A stretch of 20,337 bases of DNA, from NCBI GenBank assembly GCA_040255575.1, contig JBDZVF010000053.1, positions 1 through 20,337 on the forward strand. The letters are read 5' to 3'. The stretch is from JADGHX01 sp040255575. GTDB lineage: Bacteria; Pseudomonadota; Gammaproteobacteria; Steroidobacterales; Steroidobacteraceae. Made by a program: the position numbers and the translations under genes. The notes beneath the pieces are model-generated. The model was not told the DNA's origin, made no database searches, and was given only the letters and a program-made list of their open reading frames with translations. Positions 7,417-13,615 of this stretch are shown here, piece after piece. How positions within the stretch are numbered: position 1 is the first letter of the stretch; every line of letters starts with the position of its first letter.

Positions 7417-8187
7417 ATGCGCACCGAACGTTCCTGTTTCTCCCTATCGGCGATGCGCTTCGTCGCAATCGCGGCGATGCTGCTGGCCAGTGCGTACGCG
7501 AGTGCCACCGCACCGGTTCCGTCGAACGCGCACCCGCTGCAATACCGCGATGGCTGGGAGTGCAACAGGGGGTATGTCAAGACCGATGATACCTGTGTGG
7601 CGATGAAGGTCCCCGCGAATGCCTACCTCGCCGCCAGCGGGACGAGATGGGATTGCGAACGCGGCTTTCTGAAAGACAGTAATCGATGTGTGCCGGTGAA
7701 GGTGCCAGCCCACGCATACGCTGACGATTCCGCCTACAAAGATGGTTGGGAATGCGACAGGGGATACAGGAAGATCGAGAAGGCATGCGTCGCTGTCTCT
7801 GTTCCGCGGAACGCATACGCTGTCGAGGGGACGTTCGGGCGCGGCTGGCAATGCAGTCGAGGTTATCGGGATGAGAAGGATGCGTGCGTCGAAGTCCAGG
7901 TTCCCGAGAGCGGATACCTCACTTCCACCGGCGACGATTGGAAATGCGAGCGCGGTTATGTTAGGGCCGAGAACCGCTGTGCCCCAGTGGTGATTCCGTC
8001 GAACGCGTATCTGGACTCCAACGGCACAGTGTGGCGTTGCGAGCGGGGCTTCAAGCGCATGGAGAGTGCGTGCGTCGAGCTTGCCGTGCCCGTGAATGCG
8101 TATCTCGACTATTCCGGGAATGAATGGCGGTGCGAAGACGGCTTCGATCGGGTGGGTGATGCTTGCAAGGCCGGTCGGCCGCGATGA
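7417..8187 (+). CDS. Secreted protein with seven tandem two-Cys repeats
   Basis: The ATG at 7417 is preceded by TGGAG and gives a 256-residue protein. An ATG at 7453 is an alternative start; longer upstream starts lack support. A signal peptide (hydrophobic core FVAIAAMLLASAYASA, cleavage near residue 30) directs export. The rest is seven repeats of 31-33 residues, each resembling P.NAYL...G..W.CERGF.....CV.V.V. Every repeat has exactly two Cys spaced C-x10-C (pairs beginning at 49, 80, 113, 146, 177, 208 and 239), which suggests one disulfide per repeat in the periplasm or outside the cell. I do not recognise the family by name. A repeat scaffold for binding or adhesion is an inference. Confidence 0.8.
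   Translation: MRTERSCFSLSAMRFVAIAAMLLASAYASATAPVPSNAHPLQYRDGWECNRGYVKTDDTCVAMKVPANAYLAASGTRWDCERGFLKDSNRCVPVKVPAHAYADDSAYKDGWECDRGYRKIEKACVAVSVPRNAYAVEGTFGRGWQCSRGYRDEKDACVEVQVPESGYLTSTGDDWKCERGYVRAENRCAPVVIPSNAYLDSNGTVWRCERGFKRMESACVELAVPVNAYLDYSGNEWRCEDGFDRVGDACKAGRPR
7519..8166 (+). repeat. Seven in-frame repeats of about 93-99 bases
   Basis: Seven consecutive coding units of 31, 31, 33, 33, 31, 31 and 31 residues, each with a Pro-x-Asn-Ala-Tyr-like start, a Trp just before the first Cys, and the second Cys exactly 11 positions after the first. The DNA of the units is strongly diverged, so the repeats are old and under protein-level constraint. Confidence 0.75.
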
Positions 8188-8277
8188 GCAGCATCGGCGC
8201 CGGAGGAGCCGTCGCTCACTCCGCCGTCCCGTATGAGCATCACGCAGCGAGCCGATGTGCATCGGGGCAGTGCTGCA

Positions 8278-8604
8278 GTCGAAAGTGGGTGTTTGCAGAC
8301 TCTTCGTCAACTGGTGGTGCGTGCACAACGCAATCAGCTTCGTATTGCGCCCGAGACGCGCGCGCTGCGTCGTCCGCGCGCCGCAGATCTCGCATTCGCA
8401 TGCCGGTTCGCGGCGGTCGAAGCACAGATCCGTTTCACGATCGAGTTGGAACTGCAGGTAGTGCGCGAGCGCCCTCTGCGAGGACTCATGGCCGGTGCAT
8501 CCGGTTGCACAGTACCCGGCCCGTCGCGCACCGTTCTGGCCCAGGATGACGGTGTACCACTTGCCGGCATCGGCACCCGATTCGCACATGCGGGCGATGG
8601 CCAT
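8278..8604 (-). CDS. Small Cys/His-rich protein, 3' end uncertain
   Basis: From the ATG at 8604 the minus strand encodes about 109 residues with protein-like character: YLQFQLDRETDL, then the Cys cluster CECEIC (Cys69, 71, 74), GRNTKLIALCTHH (Cys94, His97, His98) and SLQT. The CxxC plus CxxHH layout suggests a zinc-binding fold. After about 8278 the frame stays open to 7444, but that part is antisense to the Cys-repeat gene and has shadow-like composition, so I stop the annotation where the convincing sequence ends. In the neighbouring frame a stop occurs at about 8240, so a frameshift or lost stop near 8278 is possible. The overlapping plus-strand frame at 8233-8958 looks less like a protein. 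Function unknown. Confidence 0.5.
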
Positions 8605-8840
8605 GACTGCGGGGACTACCTGCGTTCAGGTTCAGTGAGGCTCACGAGCCCGGTCTGCGGCGCGATCGGCGCCGTTGACGTCGCTTCCGGAGCTCGCCGC
8701 CTGCGCGCAGCAGGCAATGATTGGCGAGGACCAGTGTGCGCTCACTGTCGCTGGTTTGATAGCGAGATGGATCTTTCATTCGGGAGGTGCTGCGTGCGCT
8801 CCCGCACTGAAGTCGGTGGAAAAAAGGGCATCCTCTGCAA

Positions 8841-9065
8841 ATGGACTGGATCGCAGCGGCTATCGAATGGCGAGGCTTCCGCGGAGAAGTGCGAGCGAAT
8901 TGGACGAAGCTCACGCGCGCGCAACTCGACGCGATCGCAGGCAGGCGCACGCAATTGACCGAACAAATTTGTGCGAGCTACGACGTGACGCATGCGGAAG
9001 CGGAGCGTCAGGTTGCCAGCTTCGAGGCGCGCAGCAGCTACTTTCGCGCGGTGAGCTCTCGCTGA
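8841..9065 (+). CDS. CsbD-like stress-response protein
   Basis: The 74-residue product fits the CsbD/YjbJ family along its length: W..EWRGFRGEVRANWTKLT, AQLDAIAGRR.QL, and a final Ala/Glu-rich helix (THAEAERQVASFEAR). Family members are small, hydrophilic, largely helical proteins that become abundant under general stress or in stationary phase; the molecular function is not settled. The ATG at 8841 gives the usual family length. The upstream GGAAAAAAGGG (about 8818-8828) is the only ribosome-binding-like sequence and is rather far away. The gene diverges from the Cys/His-rich gene ending at 8604, leaving about 236 bases for promoters. Its presence supports a stress-related theme for the region. 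Confidence 0.75.
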   Translation: MDWIAAAIEWRGFRGEVRANWTKLTRAQLDAIAGRRTQLTEQICASYDVTHAEAERQVASFEARSSYFRAVSSR

Positions 9066-9356
9066 TGGGTGCTTGCCGAATCCCGAGCGAATCCTTACCA
9101 GTCGCCGATTTCTCTGGATGCGACCGATGCTTCCAAGCGCTCAGGCTCCTCAGAACGGGCCGCCCAGCGGCATCCGCACCGTGATGCGATTGATGCCTTT
9201 CCAGTTCTGCAATCCGGCATGTGCATCGAGAACTGCCTCTTGGAGCGATTGCATCTGCGTTCTCCCGTGACATGCTGGTCCGAGTGCTTGCGTGTGCGGG
9301 CAAATCGGGGGCGGAACGAGCGAACTGCTCTGCTGCCGGTGTGGCGCCGGCAGTAA
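9066..9356. other. Intergenic region, no gene supported
   Basis: Open frames on both strands here are short and rich in Arg and Ser. I see no protein family, signal sequence or strong hairpin. The stretch separates the CsbD-like gene from the 3' end of the second YSVWK-family gene. Confidence 0.35.
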
Positions 9357-9644
9357 TCAGGGGTCCGGGAGTTTATCGAGGCCGTGAAGGCTGAGCAGAA
9401 TCAGCGTGCCGTCGGCCCGGACCACTCTGTGCAGCCATGCGGCGGGTTCAATGTACGTCACGCTCTTCCAGACACTGTAGCTACCGGCGGAATCCGCCTG
9501 CCGCGCACGGGCGAGCTCTGCGTCGGCCTGCAGCCGTGTTTCGTACAAATCAGAGCACAGGCGATGGTCCCGATCCCCCAGAATGCCGGTGCTGTGGACG
9601 ACGTAAAACACTTCCTCCGGATCCGCCACCACTGCGGAGCTCAT
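9357..9644 (-). CDS. Small conserved protein of unknown function, YSVWK/TYIEPA family, copy 2
   Basis: This is homologous to the minus-strand protein at 897-1226: both contain V(Y/F)YVV, LYET, YSVWK.(A/S).TYIEPA.W and a late VV..D.T. I start it at the ATG at 9644, which has GGAAGG four bases upstream and gives 95 residues; the frame could also open at 9689 (110 residues), but no ribosome-binding site precedes that. The copies differ in their first 20-25 residues and in the last 15, where this one ends LLSLHGLDKLPDP. There is no signal peptide or membrane segment. The molecular role is unknown. The gene sits downstream of the envelope operon on the same strand, about 140 bases beyond the possible 40-residue membrane peptide. 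Confidence 0.65.
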   Translation of the reverse strand: MSSAVVADPEEVFYVVHSTGILGDRDHRLCSDLYETRLQADAELARARQADSAGSYSVWKSVTYIEPAAWLHRVVRADGTLILLSLHGLDKLPDP

Positions 9645-9783
9645 CCAGCCTTCCGAACTCCGATTCCATCCACGTGTGTCGTGTTTCATTATTCAAGCAG
9701 CATGCGCCGGCAGATTCACGTGTTCGGTGCGCTGGCGAACGCAGGCTGCGCGTCGACGCAACATCATGGTCGTTCCGCGACGG

Positions 9784-9906
9784 TCACTTGACTGCTGCTC
9801 GATGAGTGACAATCACCGCAACGATCAAGATCGGCGCAATCCGGGCAAACCGACTGGCCACATACCAGTGCCAGTTTGAAGTGGTCTTGAGTTGACTATA
9901 CGACAT
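9784..9906 (-). CDS. Possible 40-residue single-span membrane peptide
   Basis: A short minus-strand frame from ATG 9906 to TGA 9784 encodes a peptide with a Trp-rich start (NWHWYV) and one hydrophobic span, IAPILIVAVIV, flanked by Arg residues and ending THRAAVK. This is the layout of a small inner-membrane protein. It lies 32 bases after the OmpA-fusion stop on the same strand and could belong to that operon. The ribosome-binding site is poor, so the call rests on composition and position. No family is recognised. Confidence 0.35.
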   Translation of the reverse strand: MSYSQLKTTSNWHWYVASRFARIAPILIVAVIVTHRAAVK

Positions 9907-9938
9907 GATGCCAGCACACCATTCTGTTGCTCGCCCGA

Positions 9939-11420
9939 CTAGGATCGATCACGCAGTTCCCTGAGACTGTCGCAATTCGCCGCAACGATCTGGTATTGCC
10001 GCTCTAACAGGGCGCGCGCACCTTCCGGTAGATTCAGCTCCATCGCCTCTGCGTAGCGCATCTTTGTATAGTCCTCGGCCTTCTCGCGCTCCTCAAGAAT
10101 CCTGCTGTTGCCTCGCGCGCTCAAGGCGTTCTGCAGGCGCAACCACCCGCGATGTGCTGCGGCTTTCAGGCTGCCGCTGTCACCGGCATATCCACCGAGC
10201 AAGCGAACCGAATCCTGCAATTCAACGGTTGCGTCGCGATGGGACCTTTCAGCCGCAATGAACATGCGGATCAGGATGGGATCGCTGGAGGCCTTCGCAG
10301 CGAACGCGAAACCGTTTTCTCCATCCCTGCAGGTCTCGATCAGCTCATTCAGAGTCGATATGACATCTCGATCGAGCATGGCAATTCCTCGTGTTGGGCT
10401 CGGCGAGCCCCCCTCTGTGTCACGAACCTCACGATCACCAGCAGCGATGGCGCCGATGATCTGCTGGCGACGCGTTCTTACGGCAGCCGGGGCGTTGCTG
10501 ATGACAACTTCAACGCGGCGGTTCTGCTGCCGTCCCTCCGCCGAGTCGTTGCCCGCAACCGCATCACTCTCGCCCTTACCTACTGCGGTCAGGCGCACGG
10601 CGCTCACGCCTTGTCCGACGAGGTAAGCCTTCACCCCGTCCGCGCGACGCTCCGATAACCCCTGGTTGTAGACGTCACTACCGACGTTGTCGGTATAGCC
10701 TTCCACCAAAACCGTGCGTTCGGGATGGTCGCGGAGAAATTTAACGAGCTTGTTCAGATTACCGGTCGACGCAGCTTTCAGATCTGCCTTGCCGGTAGTG
10801 AAGAGCAGATCCCCCAGCGTCAGGACCACACCGCGGTCGGTCACCTGGGCGTGCATCTCTTCGATCTGCCGCTGCAGATCCGCAGCCTGTCGCTGTAGAT
10901 CTGCAGTCTGCTGCTGCGAGCTCGCGGCATCCGTGCGGGCCGCGTTCGCGTCTGCCTTGGACTGCTCCGCTGCCAGCTTCTGTTCCGCACTATCGGCGCG
11001 TGCGTTCGCCGCCTGAATCTTTGCGGCATCCGCCTCCTGCGTGCGCGAGTCCAGTCGAGCTTTCTCTCGCTGCTCATTCAATGCGGTGCGTTGATCTTCG
11101 GCGAGCGCGGTTTCCGCCAAGGCCCGCGCGGTTTCAATCTTTCGGTCCGCCATGAGCGCCAGATGCCGCGCCAGCGCCTCGTCCGTCTGCGGCTGCTCCG
11201 CCGAGCGCACGGCTGCTTCGGCATCCTTCATCGCAACTGTTGCGCGATTCGCGAGGTCGGGATTGGATTGCAGCTGGGTGAGCTTGTTGCGGGCGTCGAT
11301 CGCACCCGGTGATTTCATGGGCACGGATGCGCAGGAAGCGAGGAGCGCCGAGGCGACGGCGAGGGCGATTGCGGTTCGGCCAGCTGTTCTGCCGAACGTG
11401 TGGTGGATTTTCGTGATCAT
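9939..11420 (-). CDS. OmpA-family lipoprotein fused to a DUF2383 (PA2169-type) ferritin-like domain
   Basis: The ATG at 11420 overlaps the TGA of the preceding gene (ATGA), with GGAG upstream, so translation is probably coupled. The 493-residue product has a lipoprotein signal (LLASC, Cys30), a DUF4398-like helical region (about 38-110), an Ala/Gln-rich coiled coil (about 110-195), and an OmpA C-terminal domain (about 196-308: LLFTTGKADL, VEGYTDNVGS, LSERRADGVKAYL, QQNRRVEVVIS) that binds peptidoglycan. From Met348 onward the sequence MLDRDVISTLNELIETCRDGENGF begins a DUF2383 four-helix domain of 146 residues, the length at which this family occurs alone. A ribosome-binding site sits directly before Met348. 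The fusion is unusual: an OmpA domain would be periplasmic, a stand-alone DUF2383 protein cytoplasmic. Confidence 0.88.
   Translation of the reverse strand: MITKIHHTFGRTAGRTAIALAVASALLASCASVPMKSPGAIDARNKLTQLQSNPDLANRATVAMKDAEAAVRSAEQPQTDEALARHLALMADRKIETARALAETALAEDQRTALNEQREKARLDSRTQEADAAKIQAANARADSAEQKLAAEQSKADANAARTDAASSQQQTADLQRQAADLQRQIEEMHAQVTDRGVVLTLGDLLFTTGKADLKAASTGNLNKLVKFLRDHPERTVLVEGYTDNVGSDVYNQGLSERRADGVKAYLVGQGVSAVRLTAVGKGESDAVAGNDSAEGRQQNRRVEVVISNAPAAVRTRRQQIIGAIAAGDREVRDTEGGSPSPTRGIAMLDRDVISTLNELIETCRDGENGFAFAAKASSDPILIRMFIAAERSHRDATVELQDSVRLLGGYAGDSGSLKAAAHRGWLRLQNALSARGNSRILEEREKAEDYTKMRYAEAMELNLPEGARALLERQYQIVAANCDSLRELRDRS
10377..10410 (-). promoter_or_regulatory. Internal ribosome-binding site, start codon and hairpin at the OmpA/DUF2383 junction
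   Basis: On the minus strand GAGGAA (10390-10385) lies five bases before an in-frame ATG (10379-10377), an ideal start context for the DUF2383 part. Just upstream is a perfect hairpin, GGGCTC-GCC-GAGCCC (10410-10396). Such a layout is expected between two separate genes rather than inside one, and suggests that DUF2383 can be made alone or once was. Confidence 0.6.
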
Positions 11421-11821
11421 GGCTTGTCTCCAGTGCTGCGCTTCATTTCCTCGACCAGGGTGCCGGTGGTGCGCTTCATTTCATCATTCACCGCATTAGC
11501 TTTCGCAACGGACGTCTTGGCCGAGGCGAGCTCGGCTTCGGCTCGCGATTCGTCGGCGAGCCGCGCCGCAAGGATCATTCGCTTTTCGCTCACGGCCGTA
11601 TCCGCGGAGGCGAGCTTGGTGCGTGCCTCCGCGAGATTGCCGGCAGCGTAGCGTCCGGCTTCCGTTCGTTCGGCGCTGGCAATGGCTTGTTGCGCGGCTT
11701 GCAGCCTCGCGGTGGGCACGGGCGGTGTACTTGCGCACCCTGCGAGAAAGAGCGCGCTCAGGAGGCCGATTGCCACAGGCAACCGGGCGTTGAGGTGTTT
11801 TCGAAATCTTGGATACATCAT
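11417..11821 (-). CDS. DUF4398 lipoprotein
   Basis: The 134-residue product begins with a lipoprotein signal, ALFLAGC (Cys29), and then forms a mostly helical DUF4398 domain: LQAAQQAIASAERTEAG, YAAGNLAEARTKLASA, AARLADESRAEAELASAKT. Proteins of this family are small envelope lipoproteins often encoded beside OmpA-type proteins whose N-terminal part has the same fold, exactly as here: the next gene repeats the domain before its OmpA module. Two ATGs stand in tandem (11821 and 11818); the upstream AGAGAA is a modest ribosome-binding site. The stop overlaps the OmpA-fusion start by four bases. The protein is probably anchored in the outer membrane by its lipid. Its molecular function is not established. 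Confidence 0.85.
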   Translation of the reverse strand: MMYPRFRKHLNARLPVAIGLLSALFLAGCASTPPVPTARLQAAQQAIASAERTEAGRYAAGNLAEARTKLASADTAVSEKRMILAARLADESRAEAELASAKTSVAKANAVNDEMKRTTGTLVEEMKRSTGDKP

Positions 11822-11876
11822 AATAGTTCTCTACAAATTGTTCGGCAGGATGAGGCGAGCCGCGTTTGCCGGCCCG

Positions 11877-12188
11877 CTACTTGAGCTGCATGTCGTTCTT
11901 GACGGACTTCACGCCGTCCACCTTGCGCGCGAGCCTGATCGCGCTGTCGATATCGTGGCGCGTGCTCACGAAGCCACTCAGTTGAACGACGCCCTTGAAG
12001 GTCTCGACGTTGATCTCGGATACCTTGAGGCCCGGCTCGCCCAGGATGGCTGACTTGACCTTGGTGGTGATGACGGTGTCGTCGACGTACTGGCCGGTGC
12101 CCTCATGCGTGCGGGTGGAAGCGCAGCCGAGCGTCGTGAGCAGCATCGTGGTCGCAACGAGCGCGGTGAAAGTGTTAATTGTCTTCAT
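11877..12188 (-). CDS. BON-domain lipoprotein (OsmY-like)
   Basis: The 103-residue product has a signal peptide ending in a lipobox-like LTTLGC (Cys22) and one BON domain (about 35-103: DDTVITTKVKSAIL, LKVSEINVETFKGVVQLSGFV, AIRLARKVDGVKSVKNDM). BON domains bind phospholipid or envelope components, and members such as OsmY and DolP protect the envelope under osmotic and other stress. GGAG seven bases before the ATG at 12188 supports the start. It is the first gene of a minus-strand set with the DUF4398 and OmpA-fusion genes, 55 bases upstream of the former. It is shorter than OsmY, which carries two BON domains. The exact ligand is unknown. Confidence 0.92.
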   Translation of the reverse strand: MKTINTFTALVATTMLLTTLGCASTRTHEGTGQYVDDTVITTKVKSAILGEPGLKVSEINVETFKGVVQLSGFVSTRHDIDSAIRLARKVDGVKSVKNDMQLK

Positions 12189-12384
12189 AGAATAACTCCG
12201 GTCGCAGTTCGCGCGAACCCGGGAGGGCTCGGCGCACGATCGCCTCGGCGGAAGTGCTCGAAGCGGAGGGTTCTTCTAGGCCGAGAGTTTGCCCGGGTGC
12301 GGCGGAGCAGTCGGTGCGGTAGCGAGCTTATGAGAACGCGCGATTCACGTGCCGTTTGCCGCCGGTCGGCGCTTGGGGGGAGCA
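12189..12384. other. Probable divergent promoter region between the envelope operon and the plus-strand cluster
   Basis: No gene is supported. The region lies upstream of the minus-strand BON operon and of the plus-strand cluster, so promoters for both are expected here, but I cannot point to a clear -35/-10 pair. A good ribosome-binding site, GGAG, for the BON gene is at its left end. Confidence 0.35.
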
Positions 12385-12699
12385 ATGAGCTCCTGCCTGG
12401 CGGAGCGCGTCGTGCAAAATGCGGTCAGTTTTTCGCTTCACGAGGGCATCGGGCGGTCCGAAACACATGCAGAAGCGTTGCCCGCATTGGCAATGATCGC
12501 CGCCACTACTTTCCGGGCGCTGACGGAGTCGCCGTGCTGGCACCTTCGCTTTCGCAAGCCGCCAGCTGCATGGTGCTTTCTTTTGATCGCTCGCCGGTTT
12601 CCCACGTTCGAGGCGCACGTAGCCTTGCGTGCGCGAGTGCGCCCTCTGTTCGGCACAGCACATACACGCGTCTCGCGTCGGTCCAGGATGCTCGGGTGA
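12385..12699 (+). CDS. Hypothetical protein, weakly supported
   Basis: An open frame of 104 residues from ATG 12385 stops at a TGA (12697-12699) that overlaps the GTG start of the next gene by three bases (GTGA), which is typical of coupled genes. A purine-rich GGGGGGAG precedes the ATG, but only two bases away, closer than is usual. The product (MSSCLAERVVQNAVSFSLHEGIG at its start, HLRFRKPP in the middle) matches nothing I recognise, and it has no signal peptide or domain. A non-coding leader is a real alternative. Confidence 0.3.
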   Translation: MSSCLAERVVQNAVSFSLHEGIGRSETHAEALPALAMIAATTFRALTESPCWHLRFRKPPAAWCFLLIARRFPTFEAHVALRARVRPLFGTAHTRVSRRSRMLG

Positions 12700-12974
12700 C
12701 GCGCCGAAAATTGTTCCGTTTGGGCGATCGTGCTGTGGTGGACGCGTCGCAAGTCGACCGCTACCTCACGATACAGCTCCGCAAGATGCCCGGTTTCGGG
12801 ACGGTGAGCATTTCGGTGGGTTACCGTCTTCGAGCGCCGGACGAAGAAGGTTGCAACTGGTCGGGTGCAGTTGTGCCGGTCTGCGGCCGCCACGCACCGG
12901 AGGCGGGCGTCATCGCGGCCGCGTTGCCTCCGATCGTCAGGGCAGCCCGGGCGCGGTTCAACCTGAAGGAATAA
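12696..12974 (+). CDS. Hypothetical 92-residue protein
   Basis: The start is taken as GTG 12696, with AGGA at 12684-12687 at normal spacing. The frame is open far upstream, but that part is Arg/Ser-rich and shadow-like, while from the GTG on it looks like protein: FRLGDRAVVDASQVDRYLTIQLRKMPGFG, VSISVGYRLRAPDEEGCNWSG, then PIVRAARARFNLKE. Two Cys (in GCNWSG and VCGRH) are present. I do not recognise a family. There is no signal peptide, so it is probably cytoplasmic. It is followed after 39 bases by a possible 40-residue frame and then the PRC-barrel gene, all on one strand, so these may be cotranscribed. Confidence 0.55.
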   Translation: MTRRKLFRLGDRAVVDASQVDRYLTIQLRKMPGFGTVSISVGYRLRAPDEEGCNWSGAVVPVCGRHAPEAGVIAAALPPIVRAARARFNLKE

Positions 12975-13013
12975 GCGGACAGCGCACCCCACGGCCAGCA
13001 CGGAGCTGCACTG

Positions 13014-13136
13014 ATGAATGCTGCTCCGGCCTCCCTCCTGCTCGACCGTCCTGGCACTGTCGCTTATCCGGCCAATCAGCTCTATGCACGTGCGCTGCGA
13101 CCGCCGCGTGCCCCATCCATGAAGGTGTTCGCATGA
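13014..13136 (+). CDS. Possible 40-residue leader peptide coupled to the PRC-barrel gene
   Basis: The ATG at 13014 has GGAG at normal distance upstream, and the frame ends in a TGA that overlaps the next ATG (ATGA at 13133-13136). The peptide begins MNAAPASLLLDRPG and ends APSMKVFA. The PRC-barrel gene in turn overlaps the desaturase in the same way, so a coupled chain is plausible. There is no recognisable family; it could be a small protein or a translated leader. Confidence 0.4.
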   Translation: MNAAPASLLLDRPGTVAYPANQLYARALRPPRAPSMKVFA

Positions 13137-13615
13137 ACTCAAGGAATGCACTGATTGCCACTGGCGCTTGTGCGCTGCTGATTCTCGCCTGCGCGCAGGC
13201 CCATTCTCAAAGTCCGGCCATGCCAGTGCCGGTGTCGGCAGCCGCCGCCGACGACAGTCGCGATCGCACTGGCGCGCGCCTGGATGCGAAATGGGTCTCT
13301 GCCGTGATCGGTATGAGGGTCGTGACGCCCGCGGGAGCGGCTCTGGGCAAAGTAAACGACGTCATCGTAGATGGCTACGGTCGGGCGACGTTCGCGCTGG
13401 TGTCGTATGGCGGCGCGTTTGGGGTGGGCAGAAAATACGCCGCGATCCCCTGGGCCGCCGTCGCCGAAATGCTGGACAGAGACCGGCTCGTGGTGGAGCG
13501 GACGAACCTGGAGAATGCGCCGCGACTACTCCGGTCCAAGCCGGACATCGGAGACGCGCATTGGCGGTACGATGCTGAAGGTTATTGGAGAGGCAGGCTG
13601 GAGGTATCGCGATGA
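13133..13615 (+). CDS. PRC-barrel domain exported protein (intact copy)
   Basis: The 160-residue product starts at ATG 13133 (GAAGG upstream) with a signal peptide whose core ends LLILAC (Cys20), perhaps a lipoprotein. A PRC-barrel domain follows (about 45-125): GARLDAKWVSAVIGMRV, VIVDGYGRATFALVSYGG, GRKYAAIPW and EMLDRDRLVVE; the tail has HWRYDAEGYWRG. PRC-barrels are small beta-barrels that act as adaptors in varied settings; exported stand-alone forms are often annotated in stress islands with BON and CsbD proteins. This is the intact relative of the frameshifted gene at 5788-6269. Its stop overlaps the desaturase start (ATGA at 13612-13615), so the two are probably translated together, which suggests a link to membrane lipid adjustment. 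Confidence 0.88.
   Translation: MNSRNALIATGACALLILACAQAHSQSPAMPVPVSAAAADDSRDRTGARLDAKWVSAVIGMRVVTPAGAALGKVNDVIVDGYGRATFALVSYGGAFGVGRKYAAIPWAAVAEMLDRDRLVVERTNLENAPRLLRSKPDIGDAHWRYDAEGYWRGRLEVSR

Noticed and set aside
8233..8958. Plus-strand frame of 241 codons
   Set aside because: It overlaps a better-supported Cys/His-rich minus-strand protein and the CsbD-like gene, and its composition is not protein-like.
12105..12695. Upstream part of a 289-codon plus frame ending at 12974
   Set aside because: Arg/Ser-rich and partly antisense to the BON gene; only the part after GTG 12696 looks coding.
12438..13151. Minus-strand frame of 237 codons
   Set aside because: Arg/His/Cys-rich shadow with no motif; opposite to genes with ribosome-binding sites and coupled starts.
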